In this document: positions 17,700 through 25,977 of the stretch, in pieces
Position numbering within the stretch: the first letter of the stretch is position 1
How the letters are laid out: each line of letters begins with the position of its first letter
Assembly: GCA_025055455.1 (NCBI GenBank)
Contig: JANWXD010000014.1
Coordinates: 1-64,000 of the forward strand
Length of the DNA: 64,000 nucleotides
Direction of reading: 5' to 3'
From: Bryobacteraceae bacterium
GTDB lineage: Bacteria > Acidobacteriota > Terriglobia > Bryobacterales > Bryobacteraceae
The notes under the pieces: model-generated
Seen by the model: only the letters and a program-made list of their open reading frames with translations
Database searches by the model: none
Told to the model about the DNA's origin: nothing
Position numbers and translations under genes: made by a program

Positions 17700-20600
17700 T
17701 CAGAAGGACAGCCGCAAGCCGAACCGGAAGACCCGCTCGTCGATCCCCTCGCGACCTGTGTTGCGTACGCCGGTCACCTCGAACACGCCGCTGCGGAAGG
17801 TGCCGTCCGGATTGAGACGAAGATTCGAGATGTTATTGCTCGGGTTCGCGAAGTGCGGCGTGTTGGTGGCGTTGAACGCCTCGGCGCGGAACTCCAACTT
17901 CACCCGCTCGCTGACGTCGAAACGACGGAACACGCCCAGGTCCAGGTTGACCAAGCCCGGGCCGCGGAGGATGTTGAAGCCCGCCGTGCCGAACCGCGGC
18001 TCGGTCACCGAGCTAAAGCAAGTCCAGTCGTAGAACGGCAGACCCGCGCCCACGTGCCCGAGCTTCTTGGGCTTGCAGTTCGGCTTGAGATCGGCCCTCT
18101 GCGAGCTGAACGGAGCATTCAAGGACACGCCAGAGGCCACCACGCTGAAGGGATAGCCCGAAAACGAGCTGAACATGGCGCTCACCTGCCAGCCACCCAG
18201 GACCGCGGCGGCTGCGCCGTCGTTAACCCACCGCTTGCCCCGTCCAAAGGGCAGCTCCGCAATGGCCGCCGTCTGGAAGTTGTGGGGGGAGTCGTTCCAG
18301 CACAGCGCCCGATTCAGGTGGAAATATTCGGGGATGGGAATGGCCGGCGCATCCCCGCTGTTGTTGACGCCCGCGATTCCCATGCACTTTGACCAAGTAT
18401 AAGAGACATGTAACTGGTAGCCCCCCGCGAAGCGGCGCTCCAACGTGGCCTGGAGCGAGTCATAGCGGCTGTTACCCACGGGGCCTACCAAGCGGGTTGC
18501 GGCCGTCCGCAAGAACCTACGGTATAGTTGTTGGCTGTCGCGGCCGCCCCCGGGCAACCCGTAATTCTGCTCCAAAAAGCCTAGGATATTGTTCTGGCGC
18601 GTCGCCACATAGCCGACTTGCGCCGTGAACGAACCGAACTGCTTCTGCAACATGAAGTTCCAGGATTGGATGTAGCCGCGCTTGAAGAAGTCCGGCAAAG
18701 TGTTGGCATCGACGTTCAGCGGCATGTCGATAATGCCGTTGCCCAGCGGCGGTTGCGTGAGCGTCGGGATGCCGTCCCGCAGACGGCCCACCGGCGTAAA
18801 GGAGTTCGGCCCATTTTCCGTCAAAGACATCAGCACGGGATGATTGACCCGCATGGGCCGGGCCAGATTCCATGGGTCGTTCGTGATGCCGTAGCCCGCG
18901 CGGATCACGAAGGTGTCGGTCGCGCGGATCGCCAAACCGAGTCGCGGCGCAAAGAGCCGTGCGCTCACATCTACGCCGCAGTCCCGCGGCACCACACCCA
19001 CACCGCATACGTGCATCTTATTGGTGGCTAGATTATAGCGCTCCAAACCGAACTTGCCCTTGCGCACGGGCACTGGGAAATACTCCCAGCGCGTGCCGTA
19101 GGAAAATGTTACGCGGCGGCTGACCTGCCAACGGTCGCGTACATACAAGCTGTACATAGACGTCCGGGTGTTGTACTGATCCGGAAATTGGAAAATTTTG
19201 CCTCGCGAGAACGGCAAGCCCAACAGGAAGTCCGCATAGCTGTTCCACTGGTTGGCCGCCGGGCCACCCCGCACCGTGGTGATGCCCCCACTGAAGAGGA
19301 ACCCGCCGGCCCCCGGCTGTGTGCCTCCATAAAACTCCGGTTGGGTGTGATTCAAGTTCTGGTAAGAGAACTCCATGCCCCACCGCACTTCATGGGCGCC
19401 CTTGATCCAGTTGGCATTGGCCTGGTAGTTGTGTTGCGGATCCCAGCGGTAGTAGGGCATGTAGCCTTCGGTCTCACCGAGGGTGTCATAACCCGAGATC
19501 TGGAAGCGGGGCCAGCCGCCCTCGAAACGCCGCGGGCCGTTGGTTCCCGGTATCCCCAGCACATCGGACCCGATCTTCTGGTCGATCTGCTGCTGAGTGG
19601 CGTTTTGGATGGTCACTGTCACGCCTATATTGGCGTCCAAAACGAAGGTCGGGCTGACGACGTACGTCATGGCCCAGGTGCCGCTGTGGGTGCCGCCGTA
19701 GCCCTTACCCGGGTTCGTGAATTCTCGCGACACCCAAAGCCCATGCTCTCCCAGGGGGGTGCGGAACGCCCGAGCACAGAGTTGATCGAAATTCAAATAA
19801 CTATACCGCCAGTAAGTGGTAAACTTCTCGCTGGCGTTGTAGTTGAACTTGGTGTCGAGCGTGTGCCGGTCAAAAGCAAACGAGCCGGCGGCGTAATAGT
19901 TGCTCGTGAACCTCCCCGGAAATGTGGGCAGGGGCGTGTTCTCCACCAACTTCAACGAGATCGGCTCGAATCGCGAGGGCGGGATGATTTTGCCCGGAAA
20001 CGGAACGCGGCCGCTGCCGTCCGGATTCCCGGTGAGGGGGTCATAAATTTCCCGATCCGACTCGGTCATGATGCCTCGGCGCGTGAGCTCCGTCGGAACC
20101 GTCATCAGCCGCGAGGCAAACTCCCGCAGGCTCGTGCCTTCGTAGCTGGCAAAGTAGAAGAACTTGTTCTTCACGAAGGGTCCGCCGATCGTCCCGCCGA
20201 ACTGATTGAAGATGTACTTCGGCTTTCGCTCACCGGCCGGGGAAAAGAACTGCCGGGCTTTGATCTTGTTGTTGTTGTGGTACTCGAACAGCGAACCGTG
20301 GACCTCATTGGTGCCGCTCTTGATCTGGACGTTAATCGCCGCTCCGCCCGCCAAGCCCTGCTCGGCGTCGAAGCTGTTGGTCACCACGTTGACCGCCTCG
20401 ATGGATTCCAGCGCTGGCACATAAGCCGTGATATGAGGCAGCCAGATGTTGTACTGCGTGGCGCCGTCCAAGCGGACATTGTTCGAGGCGGGCACCGTCC
20501 CATTGACCTCGTACATGAGCGAGCGCGAAGGATTGGAAGGAATCGAGTGGGCGTTCCGAGGCTGGCTGAAGCCGGGCAGCATCTTGAACACGTGCTGGTA

Positions 20601-21083
20601 GTTGCGCCCAGTGAAGACCGGAAGGTTTTCCAACGTACTCGCCGTCACCTCCGCCCGGACCTCGGCCCGATCTGTCTGTAACGCCGCCGTCGTCGCCGCC
20701 ACCTGCACCGTCTCCGTGACGGCCCCGACCTTCAGGGCGATGTTCACCCGCGTGACCGCGTTGATCGGCACGACCACGTCACTCTGGACATAAGTCTGGA
20801 AGCCTTCCTTAGTCACGCGAATATCATAGGTGCCACTCGGCACCGTGGGGAAGTGGTAGAGACCCGACAGGTCCGTAGTGGTCGTTCTTGTCACCCCGGT
20901 CTCTTTATGGACGATGGTGATTGTGGCTCCGGGCACGGCGGCCTCGCTCGGGTCTACCACGTTGCCGATGATCGAACCATACAGGACTTGCGCACTCGAG
21001 ACCGAAGCCGCCGAGAGGAAAATCAAAGCCGCGCAAACCCAAATCCTTAGCGGCATAAGTGGCCAATTGCGGCACCCCGACAT
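17700..21083 (-). CDS. TonB-dependent receptor with N-terminal carboxypeptidase-regulatory domain
   Basis: 1127-residue outer-membrane protein. The signal peptide ends near VSSAQ. Next comes a transthyretin-like carboxypeptidase-regulatory domain (GNVVDPSEAAVPGATITI, GTYDIRVTKEGFQTY), then a plug domain (PVFTGRNYQHVFKMLPGF, AGGAAINVQIKSGTNEVHGS) and a long beta-barrel ending in FRFGLRLSF with a terminal Phe. Such Oar-like receptors are greatly expanded in Solibacter-type acidobacteria and are thought to import large substrates or glycans. The start at 21083 has AAGGAGG 7 nt upstream and follows a plausible promoter. It should be energised by TonB (for example the copy at 5306). Confidence 0.92.
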   Translation of the reverse strand: MSGCRNWPLMPLRIWVCAALIFLSAASVSSAQVLYGSIIGNVVDPSEAAVPGATITIVHKETGVTRTTTTDLSGLYHFPTVPSGTYDIRVTKEGFQTYVQSDVVVPINAVTRVNIALKVGAVTETVQVAATTAALQTDRAEVRAEVTASTLENLPVFTGRNYQHVFKMLPGFSQPRNAHSIPSNPSRSLMYEVNGTVPASNNVRLDGATQYNIWLPHITAYVPALESIEAVNVVTNSFDAEQGLAGGAAINVQIKSGTNEVHGSLFEYHNNNKIKARQFFSPAGERKPKYIFNQFGGTIGGPFVKNKFFYFASYEGTSLREFASRLMTVPTELTRRGIMTESDREIYDPLTGNPDGSGRVPFPGKIIPPSRFEPISLKLVENTPLPTFPGRFTSNYYAAGSFAFDRHTLDTKFNYNASEKFTTYWRYSYLNFDQLCARAFRTPLGEHGLWVSREFTNPGKGYGGTHSGTWAMTYVVSPTFVLDANIGVTVTIQNATQQQIDQKIGSDVLGIPGTNGPRRFEGGWPRFQISGYDTLGETEGYMPYYRWDPQHNYQANANWIKGAHEVRWGMEFSYQNLNHTQPEFYGGTQPGAGGFLFSGGITTVRGGPAANQWNSYADFLLGLPFSRGKIFQFPDQYNTRTSMYSLYVRDRWQVSRRVTFSYGTRWEYFPVPVRKGKFGLERYNLATNKMHVCGVGVVPRDCGVDVSARLFAPRLGLAIRATDTFVIRAGYGITNDPWNLARPMRVNHPVLMSLTENGPNSFTPVGRLRDGIPTLTQPPLGNGIIDMPLNVDANTLPDFFKRGYIQSWNFMLQKQFGSFTAQVGYVATRQNNILGFLEQNYGLPGGGRDSQQLYRRFLRTAATRLVGPVGNSRYDSLQATLERRFAGGYQLHVSYTWSKCMGIAGVNNSGDAPAIPIPEYFHLNRALCWNDSPHNFQTAAIAELPFGRGKRWVNDGAAAAVLGGWQVSAMFSSFSGYPFSVVASGVSLNAPFSSQRADLKPNCKPKKLGHVGAGLPFYDWTCFSSVTEPRFGTAGFNILRGPGLVNLDLGVFRRFDVSERVKLEFRAEAFNATNTPHFANPSNNISNLRLNPDGTFRSGVFEVTGVRNTGREGIDERVFRFGLRLSF

Positions 21084-21121
21084 TACGCACCTCCTTGCTG
21101 TTGACAACCCCCTCGCCCCCG

Positions 21122-21151
21122 ATTTTACAGCGGCTTGGCGGGCCCAGGCAA
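21122..21151 (-). promoter_or_regulatory. Possible promoter for the TonB-dependent receptor
   Basis: On the minus strand: TTGCCT (21151-21146), 18-bp spacer, TAAAAT (21127-21122), followed by a ribosome site and the ATG at 21083. The short leader leaves no room for a riboswitch. Confidence 0.45.
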
Positions 21152-21167
21152 GTAAATTCTAAGGGGG

Positions 21168-22418
21168 TTAGCAGCCCGGGGAAAGTATCCATTCCAACCG
21201 GCGAAAGGTCTCCTCCAAGGTGGCTTGCGGCGCTTGTGCGTCCGCCACGACGAGCTCGACCCGGCCGCGACCGAACGGACGCCAGCGAGCGCGCATGCGC
21301 GGCGACACCGCCCCCGCGAAAACGCTTACAACCGGCGTGCTGCTAGCGGCCGCTGCATGGCCGGCCGCCGAGTCGTAACCCACAAAGACACGGCTCCGCG
21401 CGATGCGGGACGCGAACTCGGCAAAAGATCCCTCGAACGTTTTCACCCACGGGCTGCCGCAGGCTTTGACCGCCTTGTCCACGCGCATGGCTTCTTCCGG
21501 GTCCCCACCCTTGTCCACCAGCACCGGGCCGAACCGAGCTAGGCTCGCCAGAAGTTCGGCTTCGAAGGGGTCGCCCAGCCGTTTGGCGGGATTGCCACCC
21601 ACGCCGAGACTGACCGTGATCATCGCACCCGAGGACGTTTCCGGGGCCGGTTGTGGGGCAACATACGGCCAACCCCGGACCCCGAACGTCTCCTCCACCC
21701 ACCGGCCCGCCAGCAGTCCCAGCGGTTCGTCGCCCTCCCGGCCGTAGGAGCGGCTTTCGAAAAAGAAATACCTGTCCTCCGAGCACACTGGGAGCAGCCC
21801 GAGCTGGGTCAGGCGCGAGTCTGGATCCACAACGATGGAATCGGGCTGGTCCACTAACGCCCGCAAGCGGGACCAAACGGCCAACCTCTCCCGGAGCCGC
21901 CCGCTGCGCTCGTAAGGCAGCAGAATCGGCCGGATGCGTGGATCGGCGGCAAACAGTTGGTGGCTTTTCGGCCCCCCCACTAAGGCGATCTCTGCCGCCG
22001 GGAAGGCTCGCTCGAGACCGTCGAGAATGGGGCTCGTCACCGCAATGTCCGCCCCGAGCGTCACCCGCGACAGGACGAAGATCCGCTTCACCGCGGAGCG
22101 GTCACCTTGGAACACACGCGGTCGCCGGACCCGTTGGTAGCGTGCAAGCAGGTCCGCTGGATCCACATCCGGATAGGTGATCGCAATCACTTCCGAGAAG
22201 AGTTCGGCATAGGTATCACACAACCGCGGTTCGAACCGGTCCGCCAGGCCCTCCACCAAAACGCCAAACAGCGCCTGCGACGCCGCCTGCGCGCGAACCG
22301 GATCCGGATGCAAGGCCTCACCAACGAGTCGCCGCAAAACGTCTTTAGCCCAGCGCCCTGAACCCAAGCACTGGGCCAATAACGTCCGCGCGGCTTCCCG
22401 GCCCCAGTGCTCACCCAT
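21168..22418 (-). CDS. Glycosyltransferase family 9 (heptosyltransferase-like)
   Basis: 416 residues. An N-terminal helical extension of about 130 residues precedes a GT-B core resembling ADP-heptose:LPS heptosyltransferases (FVLSRVTLGADIAVTSPILD, AEIALVGGPKSHQLF, MITVSLGVGGNPAKR, SRVFVGYDSAAGHAAAA with the conserved acceptor/donor Asp, VVSVFAG). It probably transfers a sugar in envelope polysaccharide or LPS synthesis at the inner membrane face. The ATG at 22418 is chosen; a TATAAT lies at 22445-22440 on the same strand, with the symmetric CTCGGGACCCGAG just upstream of it. It is an isolated gene, not in an LPS cluster. Confidence 0.85.
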   Translation of the reverse strand: MGEHWGREAARTLLAQCLGSGRWAKDVLRRLVGEALHPDPVRAQAASQALFGVLVEGLADRFEPRLCDTYAELFSEVIAITYPDVDPADLLARYQRVRRPRVFQGDRSAVKRIFVLSRVTLGADIAVTSPILDGLERAFPAAEIALVGGPKSHQLFAADPRIRPILLPYERSGRLRERLAVWSRLRALVDQPDSIVVDPDSRLTQLGLLPVCSEDRYFFFESRSYGREGDEPLGLLAGRWVEETFGVRGWPYVAPQPAPETSSGAMITVSLGVGGNPAKRLGDPFEAELLASLARFGPVLVDKGGDPEEAMRVDKAVKACGSPWVKTFEGSFAEFASRIARSRVFVGYDSAAGHAAAASSTPVVSVFAGAVSPRMRARWRPFGRGRVELVVADAQAPQATLEETFRRLEWILSPGC

Positions 22419-22481
22419 GGGCTTTTCCGTGAAGCTCCGATTATACGGGGCTCGGGACCCGAGAGCGGCGTGCCGGTCAAC

Positions 22482-22521
22482 AAAAAAGCTCACCGGCTCT
22501 TGGTGGGCAGAGCCGGTGAGC
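22482..22521 (-). terminator. Intrinsic terminator on the minus strand
   Basis: A perfect 13-bp stem, GCTCACCGGCTCT (22488-22500) with its complement at 22509-22521 and an 8-nt loop. Read on the minus strand it is followed by six U (22487-22482), so it terminates minus-strand transcription. No minus-strand gene lies upstream, which implies a leader or small RNA starting within 22530-22700. Confidence 0.65.
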
Positions 22522-22561
22522 AAAAGGTGGACCGGCTATGCACCGGTTTAGGAGGAGTGAA

Positions 22562-22762
22562 ATGTGCGAACCCGACTTTCCATTAGAGCGTCCCCCTGAT
22601 GTAGAAGGCTGCTCCAGTCCTGAGCTTACGTCACATGCTTTATATACGTACGCCTATCTTTCGGTGAAAACTTGTGTGACCGCCGTACGGGATCTACCTG
22701 CAAACTTTGGTACTAGGAACCCGCGCCTCAGCACCTGTCAGATGTCCCCCGCGCCACCGTGA
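22562..22762 (+). CDS. Small hypothetical protein
   Basis: 66 residues starting MCEPDFPLERPPDVEGC. The ATG at 22562 has an excellent ribosome site (TTAGGAGGAG, 5 nt away). The coding region is noticeably less GC-rich than its neighbours and contains four Cys and many Pro/Thr/Ser. It ends 28 bp before the response regulator, so it may be that gene's leader cistron. I do not recognise it. Low GC and odd composition could also mean recent acquisition or a non-coding leader. Confidence 0.4.
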   Translation: MCEPDFPLERPPDVEGCSSPELTSHALYTYAYLSVKTCVTAVRDLPANFGTRNPRLSTCQMSPAPP

Positions 22763-22789
22763 CCGTACTACAATGTGGCAGAAATCCGC

Positions 22790-23440
22790 ATGGACGACCA
22801 CCGCGACGGCAGAATCCGGATTGTCGTCGTAGACGATCACGGTTTGTTCCGCGAGAGCCTATCTCGGCTGCTCGCGGCCGAAGCCCAACTGGAAGTGCTG
22901 CCGCCTTGCGCCACCGTCGATGAAGCCCTCGAGCTTCTCGAGAACACTAGCGTGGATGTCGTGCTGCTGGATTATGACCTGGGCGACGAGCGTGGCACGC
23001 GGTTCCTCGTGCAGGCCCGCGAGAGGGGCCTGAGGCCCCGCACGCTCATCCTGACCGCCGGAATGGACGACGCCGCAGTGCTGGAGGTCGTCCGCAGCGG
23101 CGCCGCTGGAATCTTCCTCAAGCACCATCCCTCCGCGCTGCTGCTGAAAGCGATTCTGCGAGTGGCGGCCGGGGAGGTGTGGTTCGAGCAGCGCTACGTC
23201 CGTCTCGCCCTCAGCCACCCCGTGGAATCGCGCAACGGCTCGCGATATCTCACCGCCCGCGAGCGCCACGTCCTCGAGGGCATCCTCGACGGATTGACGA
23301 GCAAGGAGATCGCTGCGCGTTTGCGCCTTTCGGAGAGCTCCGTCAAAAATGCCCTGCGCCAGTTATTCGCCAAGACCGGCGCCCGCAACCGCGCGCAGTT
23401 GGTCCGGCTGGCGCTAGAGCAGTATCGCGACTACCTCTAG
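22790..23440 (+). CDS. Response regulator, NarL/LuxR family
   Basis: 216 residues. The receiver domain has the acidic pocket VVDDHG, phospho-acceptor Asp in VLLDYDLGDERG, Thr in LILTAG and Lys in IFLKHHP. The C-terminal LuxR-type DNA-binding helix-turn-helix includes LTARERHVLEGILDGLTSKE and IAARLRLSESSVKNALRQL. It should act as a phosphorylation-dependent transcription factor. No histidine kinase is adjacent, so it is an orphan. An in-frame GTG at 22775 is an alternative start. Confidence 0.92.
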   Translation: MDDHRDGRIRIVVVDDHGLFRESLSRLLAAEAQLEVLPPCATVDEALELLENTSVDVVLLDYDLGDERGTRFLVQARERGLRPRTLILTAGMDDAAVLEVVRSGAAGIFLKHHPSALLLKAILRVAAGEVWFEQRYVRLALSHPVESRNGSRYLTARERHVLEGILDGLTSKEIAARLRLSESSVKNALRQLFAKTGARNRAQLVRLALEQYRDYL

Positions 23441-23483
23441 GGGTGCGCGGGATCTGGGGTCCTTTCGGCGGTTCTTGAGGGCC

Positions 23484-23560
23484 TGGGGTGGGTGGAGGGG
23501 CTCGAACCCTCGACCACTGGAACCACAATCCAGCGCTCTGCCAACTGAGCTACACCCACC
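23484..23560 (-). tRNA. tRNA-His (GTG)
   Basis: The minus-strand sequence folds into a standard cloverleaf: acceptor GTGGGTG/CACCCAC with an extra 5' G opposite C73 as expected for tRNA-His, D-arm GCTCAGTTGGCAGAGC, anticodon loop with GTG, and T-arm GGGTTCGAGCCCC. The 3' CCA is encoded at 23484-23486; the mature body is 23487-23560. Confidence 0.95.
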
Positions 23561-23572
23561 GCGGTCCGTCTT

Positions 23573-23581
23573 ATTGTACCA
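23573..23581 (-). promoter_or_regulatory. Extended -10 promoter element for tRNA-His
   Basis: The minus strand reads TGGTACAAT (TGN followed by a -10 box), placing the transcription start near 23566, a few bases before the tRNA 5' end. No convincing -35 is present, as expected for an extended -10. Confidence 0.5.
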
Positions 23582-23906
23582 TGGGCCTCGGCGACCACCC
23601 ACGTTGGAGTGAATGGCCATCGTTCTTCACGCATCCGGCCTTCCACGGCAACGCCCCCACGACCTTTAGCCGATCGAGCGACTCGTTCCCCGCTCCGCAG
23701 TGGCCACTGCCAGGCGCAGCAGCACGGCGGGCGCGACACGCCTCCGAGCGGCGGTCAATGCCTTTCGTCCTTCCGGCCGCTATGGATGCTCCCGGGGCTG
23801 GCAGCGAAGCGTTCCCCAGCCCGGGGTGGCCCCTGCTCCGTGGCCTGACAGCGCTGGGCGTCATCAAATGGCTGTCGCACACTCAAGGTTCTCACTTCTG
23901 CGGGTC
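23582..23906. other. Intergenic stretch with no recognisable gene
   Basis: GC-rich sequence between tRNA-His and the promoter at 23907. Frames on both strands are short, Ala/Arg/Pro-rich and without ribosome sites. I see no repeat, RNA structure or gene remnant that I can name. Confidence 0.5.
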
Positions 23907-23934
23907 TTGACAAGACAGCTTGAATGAATAGAAT
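23907..23934 (+). promoter_or_regulatory. Near-consensus sigma70 promoter
   Basis: TTGACA (23907-23912), 16-bp spacer, TAGAAT (23929-23934), in a local AT-rich pocket. The predicted start near 23941 leaves about 15 nt before the small gene at 23956. This is one of the two best promoter matches in the window. Confidence 0.7.
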
Positions 23935-23955
23935 TGAGTGTAACTCTGCTCTGCT

Positions 23956-24108
23956 ATGCAAGGCGATTGCACCCATCCGCGCACGGAGTTTCTTGCCAGG
24001 CGGGACGGAGTGGACTATCTCCGGTGCCTGGACTGTGACCAGGTTCTGGAGGCGGATGACTTGGAGTCTGTTCCCGCAGTCGATGAGGATCGGGACCTGG
24101 ACCGGTAG
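23956..24108 (+). CDS. 50-residue zinc-ribbon-like protein
   Basis: A short gene reading MQGDCTHPRTEFLARRDGV, continuing with YLRCLDCDQVLEADDLE and an acidic tail. C5, H7, C24 and C27 (CTH and CLDC) suggest a single zinc site, as in half of a zinc ribbon. The frame has strong protein character compared with the overlapping alternatives, and it sits directly behind a near-consensus promoter, though no good ribosome site is visible. I recall similar unnamed CxH...CxxC small proteins in acidobacteria; function unknown. Confidence 0.6.
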   Translation: MQGDCTHPRTEFLARRDGVDYLRCLDCDQVLEADDLESVPAVDEDRDLDR

Positions 24109-24235
24109 CCGGTGATCATGTCGTCCTCCGTATGCCGCCGAGGGCAAACCGGCTCAGCGAACACAGGAGGACGTCAAGCTGGCCCGGGACAGTGCTAAGC
24201 TAGCGGATGGCACCGATTCCAGCTGCCCGTTGGCG

Positions 24236-24829
24236 ATGAATAGGTCTGCGGAACCCCCGATTCCTGAGGAAAATACAGCAAAAAATCCTCCTCGTCGCAA
24301 GGCGACAACGGAGGGGTCCTCCGCCAAGTCTCGGAACACCGCCGCACCCGGCAACCGGGAACAAGTCGAATGGTTCGAAAAGGCGGTCGCTCTTTTCCAT
24401 GCTCGCAAGTTCGAACAGGCCCGGAGTTTCTTCGAGAGAGCCGCTATTGGGCCCGCCTCCGACATAGCCCACACCGCCCGGGCCTACATCCGCATGTGCG
24501 AGCAGCGCCTTAACCGGAACGAGCCGCAGCCCGCAACGGCCGAAGAGCACTACGCTTACGGCATCGCCCTTCTCAACCAGCGCCGGCTGGAGGAGGCCGA
24601 GCGGCATTTGGGGGAAGCTGCGCGTCTGTCCCCGAACGCCGACCACGTCTACTACGCCTTGGCTCTGTGCCGAGGTTTTCAAGGGGACTACGAAGGCGCT
24701 GGCAGGCACCTGCGGCGCGCCATCGAGCTCCAGCCGCAGACCCGCTCTCTGGCCCGCCGAGACCCGGACTTCAGCGGACTGGTGCACCAGCCACCGATAA
24801 AGGAGATCGTGTGGCCGGAGGGGGAATGA
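24236..24829 (+). CDS. TPR-repeat protein
   Basis: 197 residues. A charged, low-complexity N-terminal 40 residues is followed by tetratricopeptide-like helices (WFEKAVALFHARKFEQARSF, HYAYGIALLNQRRLEEAERH, HVYYALALCRGFQGDYEGAG). There is no signal peptide, so it is likely a cytoplasmic scaffold. It lies between the small zinc-ribbon gene and yvcK on the same strand and may be cotranscribed with either. The ATG at 24236 is preferred over the TTG two codons earlier. Confidence 0.75.
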   Translation: MNRSAEPPIPEENTAKNPPRRKATTEGSSAKSRNTAAPGNREQVEWFEKAVALFHARKFEQARSFFERAAIGPASDIAHTARAYIRMCEQRLNRNEPQPATAEEHYAYGIALLNQRRLEEAERHLGEAARLSPNADHVYYALALCRGFQGDYEGAGRHLRRAIELQPQTRSLARRDPDFSGLVHQPPIKEIVWPEGE

Positions 24830-24854
24830 ACCTCCGAGTCCACCAGCAACAATC

Positions 24855-25889
24855 TTGTCGTCGAGCCCACATCTGCATCCGCCTCCGGACGCGCCCCTGA
24901 GAATCGTCGCCATTGGCGGCGGCACGGGCCTTGCCACTCTGCTGCAAGGGCTCAAGCAGTACGCCCGACTCGACCCGCCTCAAGTGCAGATCACGGCGGT
25001 CGTCACGGTGACCGACGACGGAGGCAGCTCCGGGCGGTTGCGGCGCCAGTTCGACGTGCCGCCACCGGGGGACATCCGCAACTGCATGGTGGCGCTATCG
25101 GAAGACGAGGCGCTCCTGTCCCGGCTGTTCGAATACCGCTTCCCCGCCGGCCGGGGCTTGAAAGGGCACAGCTTCGGCAACCTGTTCCTGACCGCGTTGA
25201 GCCGCATCACCGGCGATTTCGCTCACGCCGTCCGTGTCTCCTCTGAAGTGCTGGCCATCGTTGGACGGATCTACCCTTCGACCGTAGCCAACGTCACGCT
25301 CGAGGCCCGCCTGGAGGACGGTGCGGTGGTGGCCGGCGAAAGCCGAATCAGCAAGAGCCGCGTGCCCATCGAACGGGTGGTCTTGCGGCCGCCGGATTGT
25401 CAGCCGTTGGAGGAAACGGTGCAAGCTCTGGCGGAGGCCGATCTGATCACGCTCGGCCCCGGCTCCCTGTTTACCAGCGTGATTCCGAACCTCCTGGTGC
25501 ATGGTATCCCCGAGGCGATCCGGCAGTCGCCGGCGGTGACGGCTTACATCGTCAACCTGATGTGGCAACCCGGGGAGACGCTGAACTTCACGGCCGCGGA
25601 CCACGTCTGCGCCGTCCTGCGCCACGCCCCTCAGATACGGCTGGATTACGCTGTGGTGAACACCCGTCCGGTGAGCGAGCGGATGTGTCGCAAGTACGCG
25701 CGCCAGCGGGCTCGCCCCGTGGAAGCCGACTGCGACCGGCTCGAGCGCCTGGGCTTGACCGTCGTGGCCCGGGACGTGCTTGAGGAAACGGACAAGGTGC
25801 GGCACAACCCCGCGGCTTTGGCCCAGGTCGCTCTGGAGCTGGCCCGCGAAGGCCGGCGAAGGCGATCCGGCCCAGCCCAACCCGCCTGA
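24855..25889 (+). CDS. yvcK: YvcK/CofD-like gluconeogenesis factor
   Basis: 344 residues of the 2-phospho-L-lactate transferase (CofD)/YvcK fold. Family motifs are VAIGGGTGLATLLQGLK, VTDDGGSSGRLR, GDIRNCMVAL, LKGHSFGNLFL, ITLGPGSLFTSVIPNL and YIVNLMWQPGET. In Bacillus, YvcK is a UDP-GlcNAc-binding regulator needed for growth on gluconeogenic carbon and for cell-wall homeostasis. The only upstream in-frame start is the TTG at 24855, with a weak ribosome site, so the first 14 residues are uncertain. It converges with the Mut7-C gene; a GGCCGG/CCGGCC hairpin lies in between (25936-25960). Confidence 0.9.
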   Translation: MSSSPHLHPPPDAPLRIVAIGGGTGLATLLQGLKQYARLDPPQVQITAVVTVTDDGGSSGRLRRQFDVPPPGDIRNCMVALSEDEALLSRLFEYRFPAGRGLKGHSFGNLFLTALSRITGDFAHAVRVSSEVLAIVGRIYPSTVANVTLEARLEDGAVVAGESRISKSRVPIERVVLRPPDCQPLEETVQALAEADLITLGPGSLFTSVIPNLLVHGIPEAIRQSPAVTAYIVNLMWQPGETLNFTAADHVCAVLRHAPQIRLDYAVVNTRPVSERMCRKYARQRARPVEADCDRLERLGLTVVARDVLEETDKVRHNPAALAQVALELAREGRRRRSGPAQPA

Positions 25890-25977
25890 GTCTGCTCAAG
25901 CCCGGCTCAACGACGGACACGGGCGGAACAGCAACGGCCGGTCGGCACTAAACGCCGGCCTGGCTTTCCGACGAGTT

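Noticed and set aside
19188-20681. 497-codon plus-strand open frame
   Set aside because: Antisense to the TonB-dependent receptor barrel; long only because of GC bias.
17700-21107. Riboswitch upstream of the TonB-dependent receptor
   Set aside because: Only about 85 bp separate it from the next gene, and that stretch holds just a promoter and ribosome site.
23571-23882. 103-codon minus-strand frame near tRNA-His
   Set aside because: Low-complexity, no ribosome site, and it crosses the tRNA promoter.
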